From Candidatus Moranbacteria bacterium CG_4_9_14_3_um_filter_42_9 (GTDB lineage Bacteria > Patescibacteriota > Minisyncoccia > Moranbacterales > UBA2206), in assembly GCA_002790635.1 (NCBI GenBank), contig PFVN01000095.1:513-18890 (forward strand): DNA of 18,378 nt, read 5' to 3'. Shown here piece after piece: positions 7,143-14,049 of the stretch. Each line of letters starts with the position of its first letter. Position 1 is the stretch's first letter. Below the pieces are notes generated by a model. That model saw only the letters and a list, made by a program, of their open reading frames with translations. It made no database searches and was not told the origin of the DNA. Both the position numbers and the translations under genes were made by a program.

Positions 7143-7149
7143 CACCTCC
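7143..7149 (-). promoter_or_regulatory. Strong Shine-Dalgarno deciding a GTG start
   Basis: On the - strand the sequence reads GGAGGTG, then four bases, then GTG (7138-7136). This fixes the start of the zinc-ribbon gene, for which no ATG is available at the right place. Confidence 0.75.
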
Positions 7150-7226
7150 GGTATTAAATTTTTCAAGAACTGGAAACGCTATAACATAACACGGAGACAC
7201 TTATTTGTCGACTTAAAATTCGATGG

Positions 7227-10200
7227 TCAGGAAAGTTCGATTCTTCCCTCTGGAATTAATTTTTGCATCAACTCTTTTATGTTTTCAGCTGGCTGGATGC
7301 AGTAGGGAGTCTCTAGACGTGAATTATTTATGGAAAGGTATAGCTTCACGTTTCCGCGGTCGCAGGTGTCGAAGAAGCGGGAAAGTTTTTTGAGGATTTC
7401 TTGGTTGGAATTACCAGGCAAAGTTATGATCATTCGCGAATAATTATCTCCACCGCCACTTTGGCCGTTCATTTTCTGGGTGGATAAAACCCTTCGAAAT
7501 TGATCCATGTCTTCTTGTGTTACCGTTTTGGCACTGTCACAAAGCATTTTATATGATCCGTCCTTGTCGGAAATTTTTCCGCTGGCCAGAATGACTCGGT
7601 CTTCGATCCAGACGGCGCCGGTATCTTCCAGGACTTTGGGAAAAACCAGAAGCTCCATTTTTCCCAATGTGTCCTCGAGGGTTACAAATGACATAACCTT
7701 CTGGTTCCTGAGATTGATTTTTTGTATTTTGGATATCACTCCGCCGACCGTGACGCTTAATCCGACATTTTGCGCCCCTATTTCCTTTATCGGCGTGGCT
7801 ACTTTATCAAAATATTCCTTGTACTCTTTGATTGGATGGTCGCTGATGTAAAGTCCCAGCAGATCCTTTTCCCAGGCCAGACGCTGTTTTTTCTCTGATG
7901 GTGCGGCATCCATCATGGCTATCTCCGGCATGCTCATATCTTCAGCCCCAAAAAGACTGGCCTGGTTGGAGTTTTTCAGCCCATGGAAATTTTTGCAATG
8001 CATCAGAATGTTTTCAATGGAAGCCAGAATCTGGTTTCTTTCCCCCAGCTCATCCAGTGCTCCGACCTTAGCTAGGGCCTCGATAGATTTTTTGTTAAGG
8101 TCCTTGGTTGCGACTCGCTCGACAAAATCAGTAAGGCTTCTGAATTTTCCATTTCTTTTTCTTTCCTCCACTATCTCGCGGGCGACCGTGTGCCCGACAT
8201 TTTTTATGGCGTTGAGGCCAAATCTGATTCTTTCAATTTTTGTCTCCGGGTCGACTATAACCGCAAAATCTTCAAAACTTTCATTGACATTGGGAGGCAT
8301 TACCTCAATTCCCATATCGCGGCATTCGGAAATTTCAATGGCGATGCGATCAATGTTATCGGCATCGGAAGTGAGCAGGGCGGCCATAAAAGCTGCCGGA
8401 AAACGGGATTTGAGGTAAGCTGTCTGATAGCCGATGAGCGCGTAGCAGGCGGCATGAGAACGGTTAAAGCCATAACCGGCAAACGGCTCAATAAATTCAA
8501 AAACTTTTTCACCGATGCGCTTGTCAATTCCCTGTCGGACACATCCTTCGATGAATTTTTGTTTTTGCTCATGAATGAGTGCAAATATTTTTTTACCCAT
8601 GGCTTTGCGCAAAACATCAGCTTCGCCCAAAGTAAATCCGGCCATATCCCGCGCAATTTGCATGACTTGCTCTTGATACACGGCCACGCCGTAAGTTTTA
8701 TTGAGAATCGACTCCAGTTTCGGGTGGAGATATTTCATGGCTTTTTTCCCGTGTTTGCGCGCGATGAAATCCGGGATCCAATCCATCGGTCCGGGACGAT
8801 AGAGCGCCACCATAGCGATGATGTCTTCTAAGGCAGTTGGCTGTAATTGTTTTAAATATCTTTTCATTCCGGAACTTTCTAATTGGAAAACTCCGGTGGT
8901 TTCAGCTTTCTGCAAAAGCTTATAAGTTTTTTTATCATCGAGCGGGATATCATCGATATTAATTTCCAAGCCTTTTATTTTTCGAACGATGCGCAAGGTA
9001 TTTTGAATGATTGTAAGGTTTTTCAGCCCTAAAAAGTCAATTTTCAAAAGACCGATTTTTTCCACGAAACTGGATTTGGTGGAGGAGGAATATTGCGTAA
9101 CCGTTCCTTCGCCTTTGCCGGTGATATTTTGCAGTGGCGTATATTCCGTGACCGGATCCTTGGTAATGACTACTCCGCAGGCGTGCATCGAAGCGTGACG
9201 GGCTACGCCTTCCAAACGTTTGGCGCTGTCAATCAACTTTTTGGCATCCGGTCCGCCAGCATACAAGTCTTTAAATTCCTTTACGTTTTCGAGAGCATCT
9301 TTGATTGAAGAGAACATCGGGATGAGTTTGGCCGTTTTGTCGCAAAAATCATAAGGCAGTCCCAAGGCGCGTCCGGCATCCCGGATAGCGGCGCGAGCCG
9401 CCATGGTTCCGAAAGTGATGATTTGCGCCACATGGTCATTGCCGTATTTTTTTCGGACATATTCCAAAACTTCATCACGGCGGTCATCGGCAAAATCCAT
9501 ATCAATATCCGGCATGGATACTCGCTCAGGATTAAGAAATCTTTCAAAAAGCAAATCATATTTGATTGGATCGATATTGGTTATGCCGATAAGATAGGAA
9601 ACAAAACTGCCGGCGGCGCTGCCGCGTCCGGGACCGACGACGATGCTTTGATTTTTGGCCCAATTAACGAAATCCTGAACGATCAAAAAGTATGAGGCAA
9701 AGCCAGTTCGCTTAATGATATCCAATTCATAATCCATTCTTTTTTTATAAATTGGCAAAATATCTTTTCCGAATCTTTTTTCCAGACCTTGGTCGCAAAG
9801 ATGGCGGAGGTAACTTTCCGCGTTAAAACCGGACGGGACTTCAAAATGCGGAAGTTGAGTTTCTCCAAGTTTTATTTCTAGTGAACACTGTTCAACTATT
9901 TTTTGCGAATTGGTTATAGCTTCAGGCACATCCTTAAAATTTTCGACCATTTCTTCGGGGCTTTTCAGATAGAGTTCAAAATCCATCAAATTCATCCGGT
10001 CAGTTTCGTTTACTTTTCGATTGGTCTGGATGCAAATGAGAATATCCTGAATTTCCGCGTCGTCCTTACGGATATAATGCACGTCGTTGGTGGCGATAAG
10101 TGGAATTCCGGTTTTTTTGGCAATAGCAATGAGCGCCTGGTTCGCGATTTCCTGGTTGGCAAATTTCGGGTGCCTTTGAAGTTCCAGATAAAAATTTCCC

Positions 10201-10703
10201 GCACCAAAAATGTCCTGGTATTCAAGCGCTAGTTTCTCGGCCTTTTCCAAATCGCCGGATATGGCAGCCGACGGCACCTCTCCCTCGGCGCAAGCTGAGA
10301 GGCCGATAAGCCCGTCCGAGAATTCGCGCAGAACTTTCCGGTCGATGCGGGGCTTATAATAAAATCCTTCCAAGTGCGCGATGGAAATGAGCTTCATCAG
10401 ATTCTTATAGCCCCTTTCATTTTTTGCCAAAAGGATCAAATGATTTCTTTTTCGATCCAGGCTGTCCGGATTTTTACTATGCAGGTTATTAGCCGTGATA
10501 TACATTTCACAGCCGATGATCGGTTTGATTCCCTTTTCCTTCGCCTTGATGAAAAATTCGATGGCACCATAAAGCACACCATGATCAGTAATGGCGACTG
10601 AATTCATGCCGAGTTCTTTCGCGCGGTCAAGCAGATCGTCGATTTTAGCGAGACCGTCCAAAAGAGAATAGTGGGTGTGGACGTGTAAGTGCGTGAATTT
10701 CAT
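7227..10703 (-). CDS. dnaE: DNA polymerase III subunit alpha
   Basis: The replicative DNA polymerase, 1158 residues, the usual length of DnaE. The PHP domain (about 1-270) has HVHTH (His7, His9), ITDH (Asp40, His41), Glu66, His88, Cys138 in SACAEGEV, and TNDVH (Asp207, His209); this metal set looks intact, unlike in E. coli, so intrinsic 3'-5' proofreading is possible. The palm has GPGRGSAAGS (357-366), PDIDMDF with Asp401 and Asp403, and KIDFLG with Asp556, the catalytic triad. A helix-hairpin-helix region lies near residues 870-900 and an OB fold begins near 980. ATG 10703 has no Shine-Dalgarno; the start is preceded by an AT-rich palindrome and a terminator-like hairpin. Confidence 0.98.
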   Translation of the reverse strand: MKFTHLHVHTHYSLLDGLAKIDDLLDRAKELGMNSVAITDHGVLYGAIEFFIKAKEKGIKPIIGCEMYITANNLHSKNPDSLDRKRNHLILLAKNERGYKNLMKLISIAHLEGFYYKPRIDRKVLREFSDGLIGLSACAEGEVPSAAISGDLEKAEKLALEYQDIFGAGNFYLELQRHPKFANQEIANQALIAIAKKTGIPLIATNDVHYIRKDDAEIQDILICIQTNRKVNETDRMNLMDFELYLKSPEEMVENFKDVPEAITNSQKIVEQCSLEIKLGETQLPHFEVPSGFNAESYLRHLCDQGLEKRFGKDILPIYKKRMDYELDIIKRTGFASYFLIVQDFVNWAKNQSIVVGPGRGSAAGSFVSYLIGITNIDPIKYDLLFERFLNPERVSMPDIDMDFADDRRDEVLEYVRKKYGNDHVAQIITFGTMAARAAIRDAGRALGLPYDFCDKTAKLIPMFSSIKDALENVKEFKDLYAGGPDAKKLIDSAKRLEGVARHASMHACGVVITKDPVTEYTPLQNITGKGEGTVTQYSSSTKSSFVEKIGLLKIDFLGLKNLTIIQNTLRIVRKIKGLEINIDDIPLDDKKTYKLLQKAETTGVFQLESSGMKRYLKQLQPTALEDIIAMVALYRPGPMDWIPDFIARKHGKKAMKYLHPKLESILNKTYGVAVYQEQVMQIARDMAGFTLGEADVLRKAMGKKIFALIHEQKQKFIEGCVRQGIDKRIGEKVFEFIEPFAGYGFNRSHAACYALIGYQTAYLKSRFPAAFMAALLTSDADNIDRIAIEISECRDMGIEVMPPNVNESFEDFAVIVDPETKIERIRFGLNAIKNVGHTVAREIVEERKRNGKFRSLTDFVERVATKDLNKKSIEALAKVGALDELGERNQILASIENILMHCKNFHGLKNSNQASLFGAEDMSMPEIAMMDAAPSEKKQRLAWEKDLLGLYISDHPIKEYKEYFDKVATPIKEIGAQNVGLSVTVGGVISKIQKINLRNQKVMSFVTLEDTLGKMELLVFPKVLEDTGAVWIEDRVILASGKISDKDGSYKMLCDSAKTVTQEDMDQFRRVLSTQKMNGQSGGGDNYSRMIITLPGNSNQEILKKLSRFFDTCDRGNVKLYLSINNSRLETPYCIQPAENIKELMQKLIPEGRIELS

Positions 10704-10709
10704 AACGGA

Positions 10710-10825
10710 AATTTTAAAGTCTAAATTCTAAATTTTAAATGAAATCAGAATGATTAAATTTTTAAAAATTTATTAATTTAGTAATTGGAAATTTATTTAA
10801 AATTAAAAATTGAAAATTTAAAATT
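10710..10825. repeat. AT-rich imperfect palindrome upstream of dnaE
   Basis: The stretch from AATTTTAAAG (10710) to ATTTAAAATT (10825) is almost pure A/T and its two halves are largely inverted copies around a centre near 10765 (TTAAATTTTTAAAAATTTA). It lies directly before the dnaE start. The same architecture recurs upstream of rnc, and the right arm, read on the - strand, shares CCAATTACTAA with an insertion in rnhB. Confidence 0.6.
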
Positions 10826-10851
10826 AAAAAACCTTAATTAAAAAACTAAGG
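10826..10851 (-). terminator. Terminator-like hairpin between a candidate leader RNA and dnaE
   Basis: On the - strand CCTTAGTT pairs with AATTAAGG (one G-T pair, loop TTTT) and is followed by six T. It lies about 120 nt before the dnaE ATG and about 110 nt after a promoter, which fits an attenuator or the 3' end of a small RNA. The stem is A/T-rich and thus weak. Confidence 0.55.
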
Positions 10852-10958
10852 CCTTATGAAAAATACAAGCTATAATTTTTTCAGCAAAACAAGACATAAT
10901 TTTTTCTATCTTCATCCCCCTGGTTACCCGATGGGTTCTGCAAGATAGTTATTTTCGT
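10826..10958 (-). ncRNA. Candidate dnaE leader RNA or independent small RNA
   Basis: Between an extended -10 promoter and a terminator-like hairpin the - strand transcript would fold by pairing CTATCTT (10948-10942) with AAGATAG (10912-10906). Inside is ACCC-ATC-GGGT (10936-10926), and an AGGGGG run that could compete for the same ACCC. No ORF with a sound start exists in it. The order promoter, compact fold, terminator, gene is that of a riboswitch or attenuator, but the fold does not match a riboswitch class known to me; it may equally be a short stand-alone RNA. Confidence 0.4.
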
Positions 10959-10964
10959 GAGGAT

Positions 10965-10993
10965 AGTATAGCATAGTATTTTGGAAATGAAAA
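10965..10993 (-). promoter_or_regulatory. Extended -10 promoter of the candidate leader RNA
   Basis: On the - strand TGC followed by TATACT (10973-10965) is an extended -10 element, and TTTTCA (10993-10988) lies 17 nt upstream at the -35 position (four of six consensus bases). Transcription would start near 10958. Confidence 0.55.
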
Positions 10994-11024
10994 AGGAGCG
11001 CTGTTTAGGGCTTAAACAGGCTCC
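10990..11024 (-). terminator. Terminator of the 65-residue ORF
   Basis: On the - strand GGAGC plus CTGTTTA pairs with TAAACAG plus GCTCC (one bulged C; loop AGCCC), followed by T5. The stop codon of the small ORF (11014-11012) lies inside the stem. The stem is 12 bp and strong. Confidence 0.85.
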
Positions 11025-11209
11025 TTCCTTTTCCGATAATACGCAATTGCCTTTTTGTACAAAAAATCCGGCAACGCACAGGGAACAGTAAGAAGCAAAA
11101 ATAAGTCATGATGCTTCATAAAATATCTGTTCCCTTGTAATAGAGAGCTGTGAAGCAGCGACTCGTTAGCGATTATTGCAAGGATCGCATTCAACAATGG
11201 ATCAAACAT
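11012..11209 (-). CDS. Small hydrophobic hypothetical protein (65 aa)
   Basis: The ATG at 11209 is preceded by GGGAGGG three nt upstream, one of the few strong Shine-Dalgarno sites in the window, and the ORF ends within a strong terminator. These flanking signals, more than the product, argue that it is real. The product is mostly hydrophobic in its first two thirds (MFDPLLNAILAIIANES, then HDLFLLLTVPCALPDFLY) with a basic end (YYRKRKEPV). One membrane helix near residues 36-50 is possible. I do not recognise a family. It is transcribed divergently from rnhB, with 72 nt between the two starts, so the two promoters must lie close together. Confidence 0.6.
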   Translation of the reverse strand: MFDPLLNAILAIIANESLLHSSLLQGNRYFMKHHDLFLLLTVPCALPDFLYKKAIAYYRKRKEPV

Positions 11210-11269
11210 GCGCCCTCCCGTGGCAATTTTATTCTCAACAAAGAGCTGTATCGAAACTGAATTTAAAGA

Positions 11270-11282
11270 TATAATGTAACCA
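11270..11282 (+). promoter_or_regulatory. -10 element giving a leaderless rnhB mRNA
   Basis: A perfect TATAAT (11270-11275) ends 6 nt before the ATG at 11282, so the transcript would start at or next to the A of the start codon. No good -35 hexamer is visible. Confidence 0.55.
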
Positions 11283-12004
11283 TGATTAAGTCAACATTTC
11301 AATTGGAAAATAAGCTATCCAGCGAAGGCTATGAGATCGTGATTGGCATTGATGAGGCCGGCCGAGGACCGCTGGCCGGTCCGGTTGTCGCTTGCGCTGC
11401 CTCGCTGAAGAATCTCCCTCACCCCCCAGCCCCCTCTCCCGGCGGGAGAGGGTGGGGAGAGGGGCAATTTGATTTGGTTCGTGATTCCAAGACTTTATCT
11501 GAAAAACAAAGAGAAAAATTATACGATTTTATCTGCGAAAATTTCCATGTCGGCATCGGCATCTGCGATCACGAAACGATCGACCGAATCAATATTTTGG
11601 AAGCCAGTTTTTTGGCTATGAAAAAGGCGACAACCTCTCTGATGAGAGGAATTTCTAATTCCCAATTACTAATTTCTAATCAGATTCCAAATCCAAAATC
11701 CCAAAATACCAGACTTATTGTTTTACTAGACGGCAATAAGAAGATTCCTAATTTTTCAATAGAGCAAAAGGCGATTGTGAACGGCGACAAATATATAAAA
11801 TCAATTTCGGCCGCGTCCATCATAGCCAAAGTCACGCGCGACCGGATAATGTTGGAAATGCATGAAAAATATCCGGAGTATCAGTTCGACCGGCACAAAG
11901 GTTATGGCACTAAGCTCCACATGGATAGTCTCCAAAAATACGGGCCCTGCGCCATCCACCGAAAAAGCTTCGCGCCGGTCAGAAAGTCTTTGCTCAAAGG
12001 CTGA
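11282..12004 (+). CDS. rnhB: Ribonuclease HII with two repeat-derived insertions
   Basis: Cleaves the RNA strand of RNA-DNA hybrids, removing misincorporated ribonucleotides. The N-terminal GIDEAGRGPLAGPVVA holds Asp24 and Glu25; LLDGN holds Asp150; NGDKYIKSISAASIIAKVTRDR holds Asp169, completing the four acidic residues. HKGYGTKLH near the C-terminus is also typical. The length of 240 is about 40 above the usual 200, explained by two in-frame insertions: residues 45-61 (a GC-rich palindrome) and about 124-144 (an AT-rich repeat). Both fall in likely surface loops and leave the catalytic residues intact. The mRNA seems leaderless. The AbrB-like gene follows after 47 nt. Confidence 0.95.
   Translation: MIKSTFQLENKLSSEGYEIVIGIDEAGRGPLAGPVVACAASLKNLPHPPAPSPGGRGWGEGQFDLVRDSKTLSEKQREKLYDFICENFHVGIGICDHETIDRINILEASFLAMKKATTSLMRGISNSQLLISNQIPNPKSQNTRLIVLLDGNKKIPNFSIEQKAIVNGDKYIKSISAASIIAKVTRDRIMLEMHEKYPEYQFDRHKGYGTKLHMDSLQKYGPCAIHRKSFAPVRKSLLKG
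11414..11464. repeat. GC-rich palindromic repeat inserted in frame in rnhB
   Basis: A 51-bp element with a perfect 9-bp core, CCCTCTCCC (11432-11440) and GGGAGAGGG (11444-11452), and imperfect outer arms. It spans exactly 17 codons (residues 45-61) and encodes HPPAPSPGGRGWGEG, a peptide known from dispersed palindromic repeats in many bacterial genomes. Its high G+C contrasts with the flanking gene. Confidence 0.8.
11651..11710. repeat. AT-rich repeat-derived insertion in rnhB
   Basis: This segment consists of variants of CTAATT, CCAATTACTAATT and CCAAATCCAAAATCC and encodes a polar Asn/Gln/Ser-rich peptide (about residues 124-144) just before the LLDGN motif. The same words occur in the intergenic palindromes before dnaE and rnc. 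Read as insertion of such an element into the gene. Confidence 0.5.
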
Positions 12005-12023
12005 TTTAGGCGTAAAATGGGAA

Positions 12024-12041
12024 TATATACTTGTGTATATA
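12024..12041 (+). promoter_or_regulatory. Inverted repeat over the -10 of the AbrB-like gene
   Basis: TATATAC (12024-12030) and GTATATA (12035-12041) form a perfect 7-bp inverted repeat with a 4-nt spacer. It overlaps TATACT (12038-12043), a likely -10 that ends 8 nt before the ATG at 12052. It could be an operator for autoregulation; that is inference. Confidence 0.45.
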
Positions 12042-12051
12042 CTCAAATATT

Positions 12052-12222
12052 ATGAGAAAGCTACAAGAGAAAAACACTCGTAAATTAGTGCGATTAGGCA
12101 AGACCAGCTTGGCGGTCACTTTGCCGGTGGAAATGACGCACGAATTAGGATGGAAGGAAAAGCAGAAGGTGGTGGCGAAAAAAGTGAGAGGGGGCATATT
12201 GATTAAAGATTGGAAGAAGTAG
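12052..12222 (+). CDS. AbrB/SpoVT-like DNA-binding protein
   Basis: A 56-residue protein starting at ATG 12052; the frame is open from a TTG at 12031, but that lies in the palindrome and -10 region. RKLVRLGKTSLAVTLPVEM followed by LGWKEKQKVVAKKVRGGILI shows the swapped-hairpin AbrB pattern (a basic first strand, a LP-V/A-E turn, then a KxxKVxxKxxxGGIxI strand). Such single-domain proteins are transition-state regulators or toxin-antitoxin antitoxins; no toxin gene adjoins, so a stand-alone regulator is more likely. A palindrome overlapping its promoter may be its own operator. Next comes the promoter of the protease operon, 20 nt downstream. Confidence 0.75.
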   Translation: MRKLQEKNTRKLVRLGKTSLAVTLPVEMTHELGWKEKQKVVAKKVRGGILIKDWKK

Positions 12223-12242
12223 AGTTATTCACAGGAGAGGGC

Positions 12243-12270
12243 TTGCAATATTTTGAATTGATGATATACT
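12243..12270 (+). promoter_or_regulatory. Promoter of the SDH-protease/DUF6941 operon
   Basis: TTGCAA (12243-12248), a 16-nt spacer, and TATACT (12265-12270) preceded by TGA (12262-12264), that is, an extended -10. The predicted start near 12277 gives a leader of about 38 nt, AT-rich and without Shine-Dalgarno, before the ATG at 12315. Confidence 0.7.
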
Positions 12271-12314
12271 ATCACTAAAGATGTAATTGTAAATAATTTT
12301 TTATATTTTAGTTT

Positions 12315-13331
12315 ATGAACACGCAAGAAACTATCAAAAAAATCGAGCAAAAACGAGGCTCAAAAGTCATAACCTATGTGACTAGCGATCGGCAAGGGCC
12401 GGTAAACGCCCGTGTAGCGATGGACATCATTCCGATTATCAGTGGACAGCTGCGGAAAATTGGCAAACAAGAGAAAATTGACTTGGTACTGTATAGCGCC
12501 GGAGGGGACACAATGGTGCCGTGGAGGCTCGTTTCTATGATTCGCGAGTATTGCGACCAGTTTTCGGTAATTGTGCCATATAAGGCTCATAGCGCGGCCA
12601 CAATGATTTCACTTGGGGCGGACGAAATTATTATGAGCGATATGAGCGAGCTTTCACCGATTGATCCTTCAACGGTTAATGCCTTCAATCCGGTTGATCC
12701 GCAAAATCCGCAAAACCGGATTCAAATTTCCGTGGAAGAAGTTATGAGTTATTTCGACTTGGCGAAAAACAAGTTTGGCATTAAAAGCGACGAGGAATTG
12801 ACCAAAATTTTCAATAAATTTGTGGAAAGCACGCCATCAATTCATCCCTTGGCGCTGGGAAATGTGAACCGAACGCATAATTTGATTAAAATTCTAGCCA
12901 AACGATTGCTGAAAAGCCACCAAGTTTCGATGAAGGAGGATGAGGTGGAAAAAATAATCGAGTTTCTAACGGAAAAACTTTATTCTCATCAATATTATAT
13001 TGGCAGAAAAGAAGCCAAGGAGGATCTCAATATAAAATCCGTGGTTTTTGCTGACAAAGAACTTTCCGATTTGATGACAGAAATTTATGAGGAATACAAC
13101 GGCGAAATGCAGATGACGAAAATCTGGAATCCGGAAATGGAATTCAGCAAAGGACAAAACCAAAATTACAAAATCGCTTATGTCGAAAGCGCTGAAATCA
13201 GCAACGCCTTTGAAATTGATATGGAATTTAAAAAAGTCCAGCAAAACATTCCGCAACAAACTCCGCAGGGAATAATTAATATCCCGCAGGAGCAGATCGC
13301 GTGGAAGATGATTGGGCAGGGGTGGAAATAA
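12315..13331 (+). CDS. Clp-fold serine protease, SDH (serine dehydrogenase proteinase) family
   Basis: A 338-residue protein. The ClpP/crotonase-like core lies at about residues 17-120: IDLVLYSAGGDT (oxyanion strand and loop), PWRLVSMIREYC, then VPYKAHSAATMISLGADEI with Ser93 as the likely nucleophile, and MSELSPIDP. This is the pattern of the SDH_sah family, soluble homologues of signal peptide peptidases and ClpP. A helical middle region (about 140-230) and a less conserved C-terminal part follow; there is no membrane segment. It leads an operon with its own extended -10 promoter; the stop is one nt before the next gene. Partners are two membrane proteins and a DUF6941 protein, so regulated proteolysis at the membrane is possible. 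Confidence 0.85.
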   Translation: MNTQETIKKIEQKRGSKVITYVTSDRQGPVNARVAMDIIPIISGQLRKIGKQEKIDLVLYSAGGDTMVPWRLVSMIREYCDQFSVIVPYKAHSAATMISLGADEIIMSDMSELSPIDPSTVNAFNPVDPQNPQNRIQISVEEVMSYFDLAKNKFGIKSDEELTKIFNKFVESTPSIHPLALGNVNRTHNLIKILAKRLLKSHQVSMKEDEVEKIIEFLTEKLYSHQYYIGRKEAKEDLNIKSVVFADKELSDLMTEIYEEYNGEMQMTKIWNPEMEFSKGQNQNYKIAYVESAEISNAFEIDMEFKKVQQNIPQQTPQGIINIPQEQIAWKMIGQGWK

Positions 13332-13332
13332 T

Positions 13333-13635
13333 ATGGAAAATTTAATCAAGATAGAAATAAAAAATTCGTTTAACAAGGAAGGCGATTCTCAAAAAAGTAG
13401 CGAGGATGGTTTTGGTAACACATCAACACTTAATAATTATAAAAATGCTACGGAAATTTCTGCTATTAGCCTGGCTTCGGTCACAGCTCACCAATTTCAA
13501 GATAATTTTAAAATTATCAACACGAAAAAAGATAAAAAAGGATTTTGGAGGGAGGTTTTGATTTGTGCAATTGGTGGGGCTATCGGAGCTGTCATAGGTG
13601 CACTTACAATTTATTTTATTTTTGGAATTAAATAA
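13333..13635 (+). CDS. Small C-terminally anchored membrane protein
   Basis: ATG 13333 lies one nt after the protease stop, so translation is probably coupled; the frame is open further upstream but within the protease gene. The 100-residue product has a polar, Asn/Ser-rich N-terminal two thirds and one membrane segment at residues 74-98 with a glycine zipper (CAIGGAIGAVIGALTIYF), which suggests tight helix packing or oligomers. The N-terminal domain should face the cytoplasm, in reach of the protease. No known family is recognised. Confidence 0.7.
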   Translation: MENLIKIEIKNSFNKEGDSQKSSEDGFGNTSTLNNYKNATEISAISLASVTAHQFQDNFKIINTKKDKKGFWREVLICAIGGAIGAVIGALTIYFIFGIK

Positions 13636-13650
13636 TAAAAATTAAAAATT

Positions 13651-14049
13651 ATGGCAAATGTAAAATTAAATTTTTTGCATGTTTGCGAAAATGCCTTTAC
13701 TTCCTCTGACGGAAAGCTAAATATAATCGGAATATTTAATCAGATTAACGCAACAAATCTACCAGCTTTGCATCCAAGATTAATGATAGTTACAAGTTTA
13801 GCTGGAGAAGTCAAAGGATATATGGAAAGTATTGAAATAATTTCTCCAAAAGGTCAAGTAATTGCAAAAGCTGGAAATCCAATAGAAATATTCAAAGAGG
13901 ATGGATCCGCAAATTTTATTGCTGATTTTGTAGGAATAGTTTTCCCCGATGAAGGAAAATATAAAATCACAGTTAAGGTTGATGAAAATATTATAAATGC
14001 CGATAATAATGACAGTTTTATTTTGATTAAGAGAAATGGCAAACGCTAA
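13651..14049 (+). CDS. DUF6941 family protein
   Basis: A 132-residue protein with no membrane segment. Its N-terminus, LNFLHVCENAFTSSDGKLNIIGIFNQI followed by LPALHPRLMIV, has the characteristic DUF6941 pattern (a cysteine-containing strand, GKLNxxGxF, then HPR). The rest is beta-rich with FVGIVFPDEGKYKITVKVD, compatible with a single beta-sandwich domain. Function is unknown. It starts 15 nt after the small membrane protein and overlaps the next gene by 14 nt, so it is firmly part of this operon. The base composition is distinctly AT-richer than in the dnaE or rnhB region, as in the following restriction genes. Confidence 0.7.
   Translation: MANVKLNFLHVCENAFTSSDGKLNIIGIFNQINATNLPALHPRLMIVTSLAGEVKGYMESIEIISPKGQVIAKAGNPIEIFKEDGSANFIADFVGIVFPDEGKYKITVKVDENIINADNNDSFILIKRNGKR

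Noticed and set aside
7225..7245. A tRNA T-arm-like sequence (GTTCGATTC) on the + strand
   Set aside because: It lies at the coding end of dnaE, the stem does not form properly, and no matching acceptor or anticodon arm is found upstream.
10838..10915. A 25-codon - strand ORF in the candidate leader RNA upstream of dnaE, with AGGGGG before its ATG
   Set aside because: The AGGGGG abuts the ATG with no spacer, the stop lies in the terminator stem, and the sequence has no protein character; a structured RNA explains it better.
11432..11452. The strong hairpin in rnhB as a terminator
   Set aside because: It has no T tract after it, lies in frame inside a functional gene, and matches a dispersed palindromic repeat type.
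12031..12051. TTG at 12031 as the start of the AbrB-like protein
   Set aside because: It lies inside the palindrome and upstream of the likely transcript start; the AbrB pattern begins after ATG 12052.
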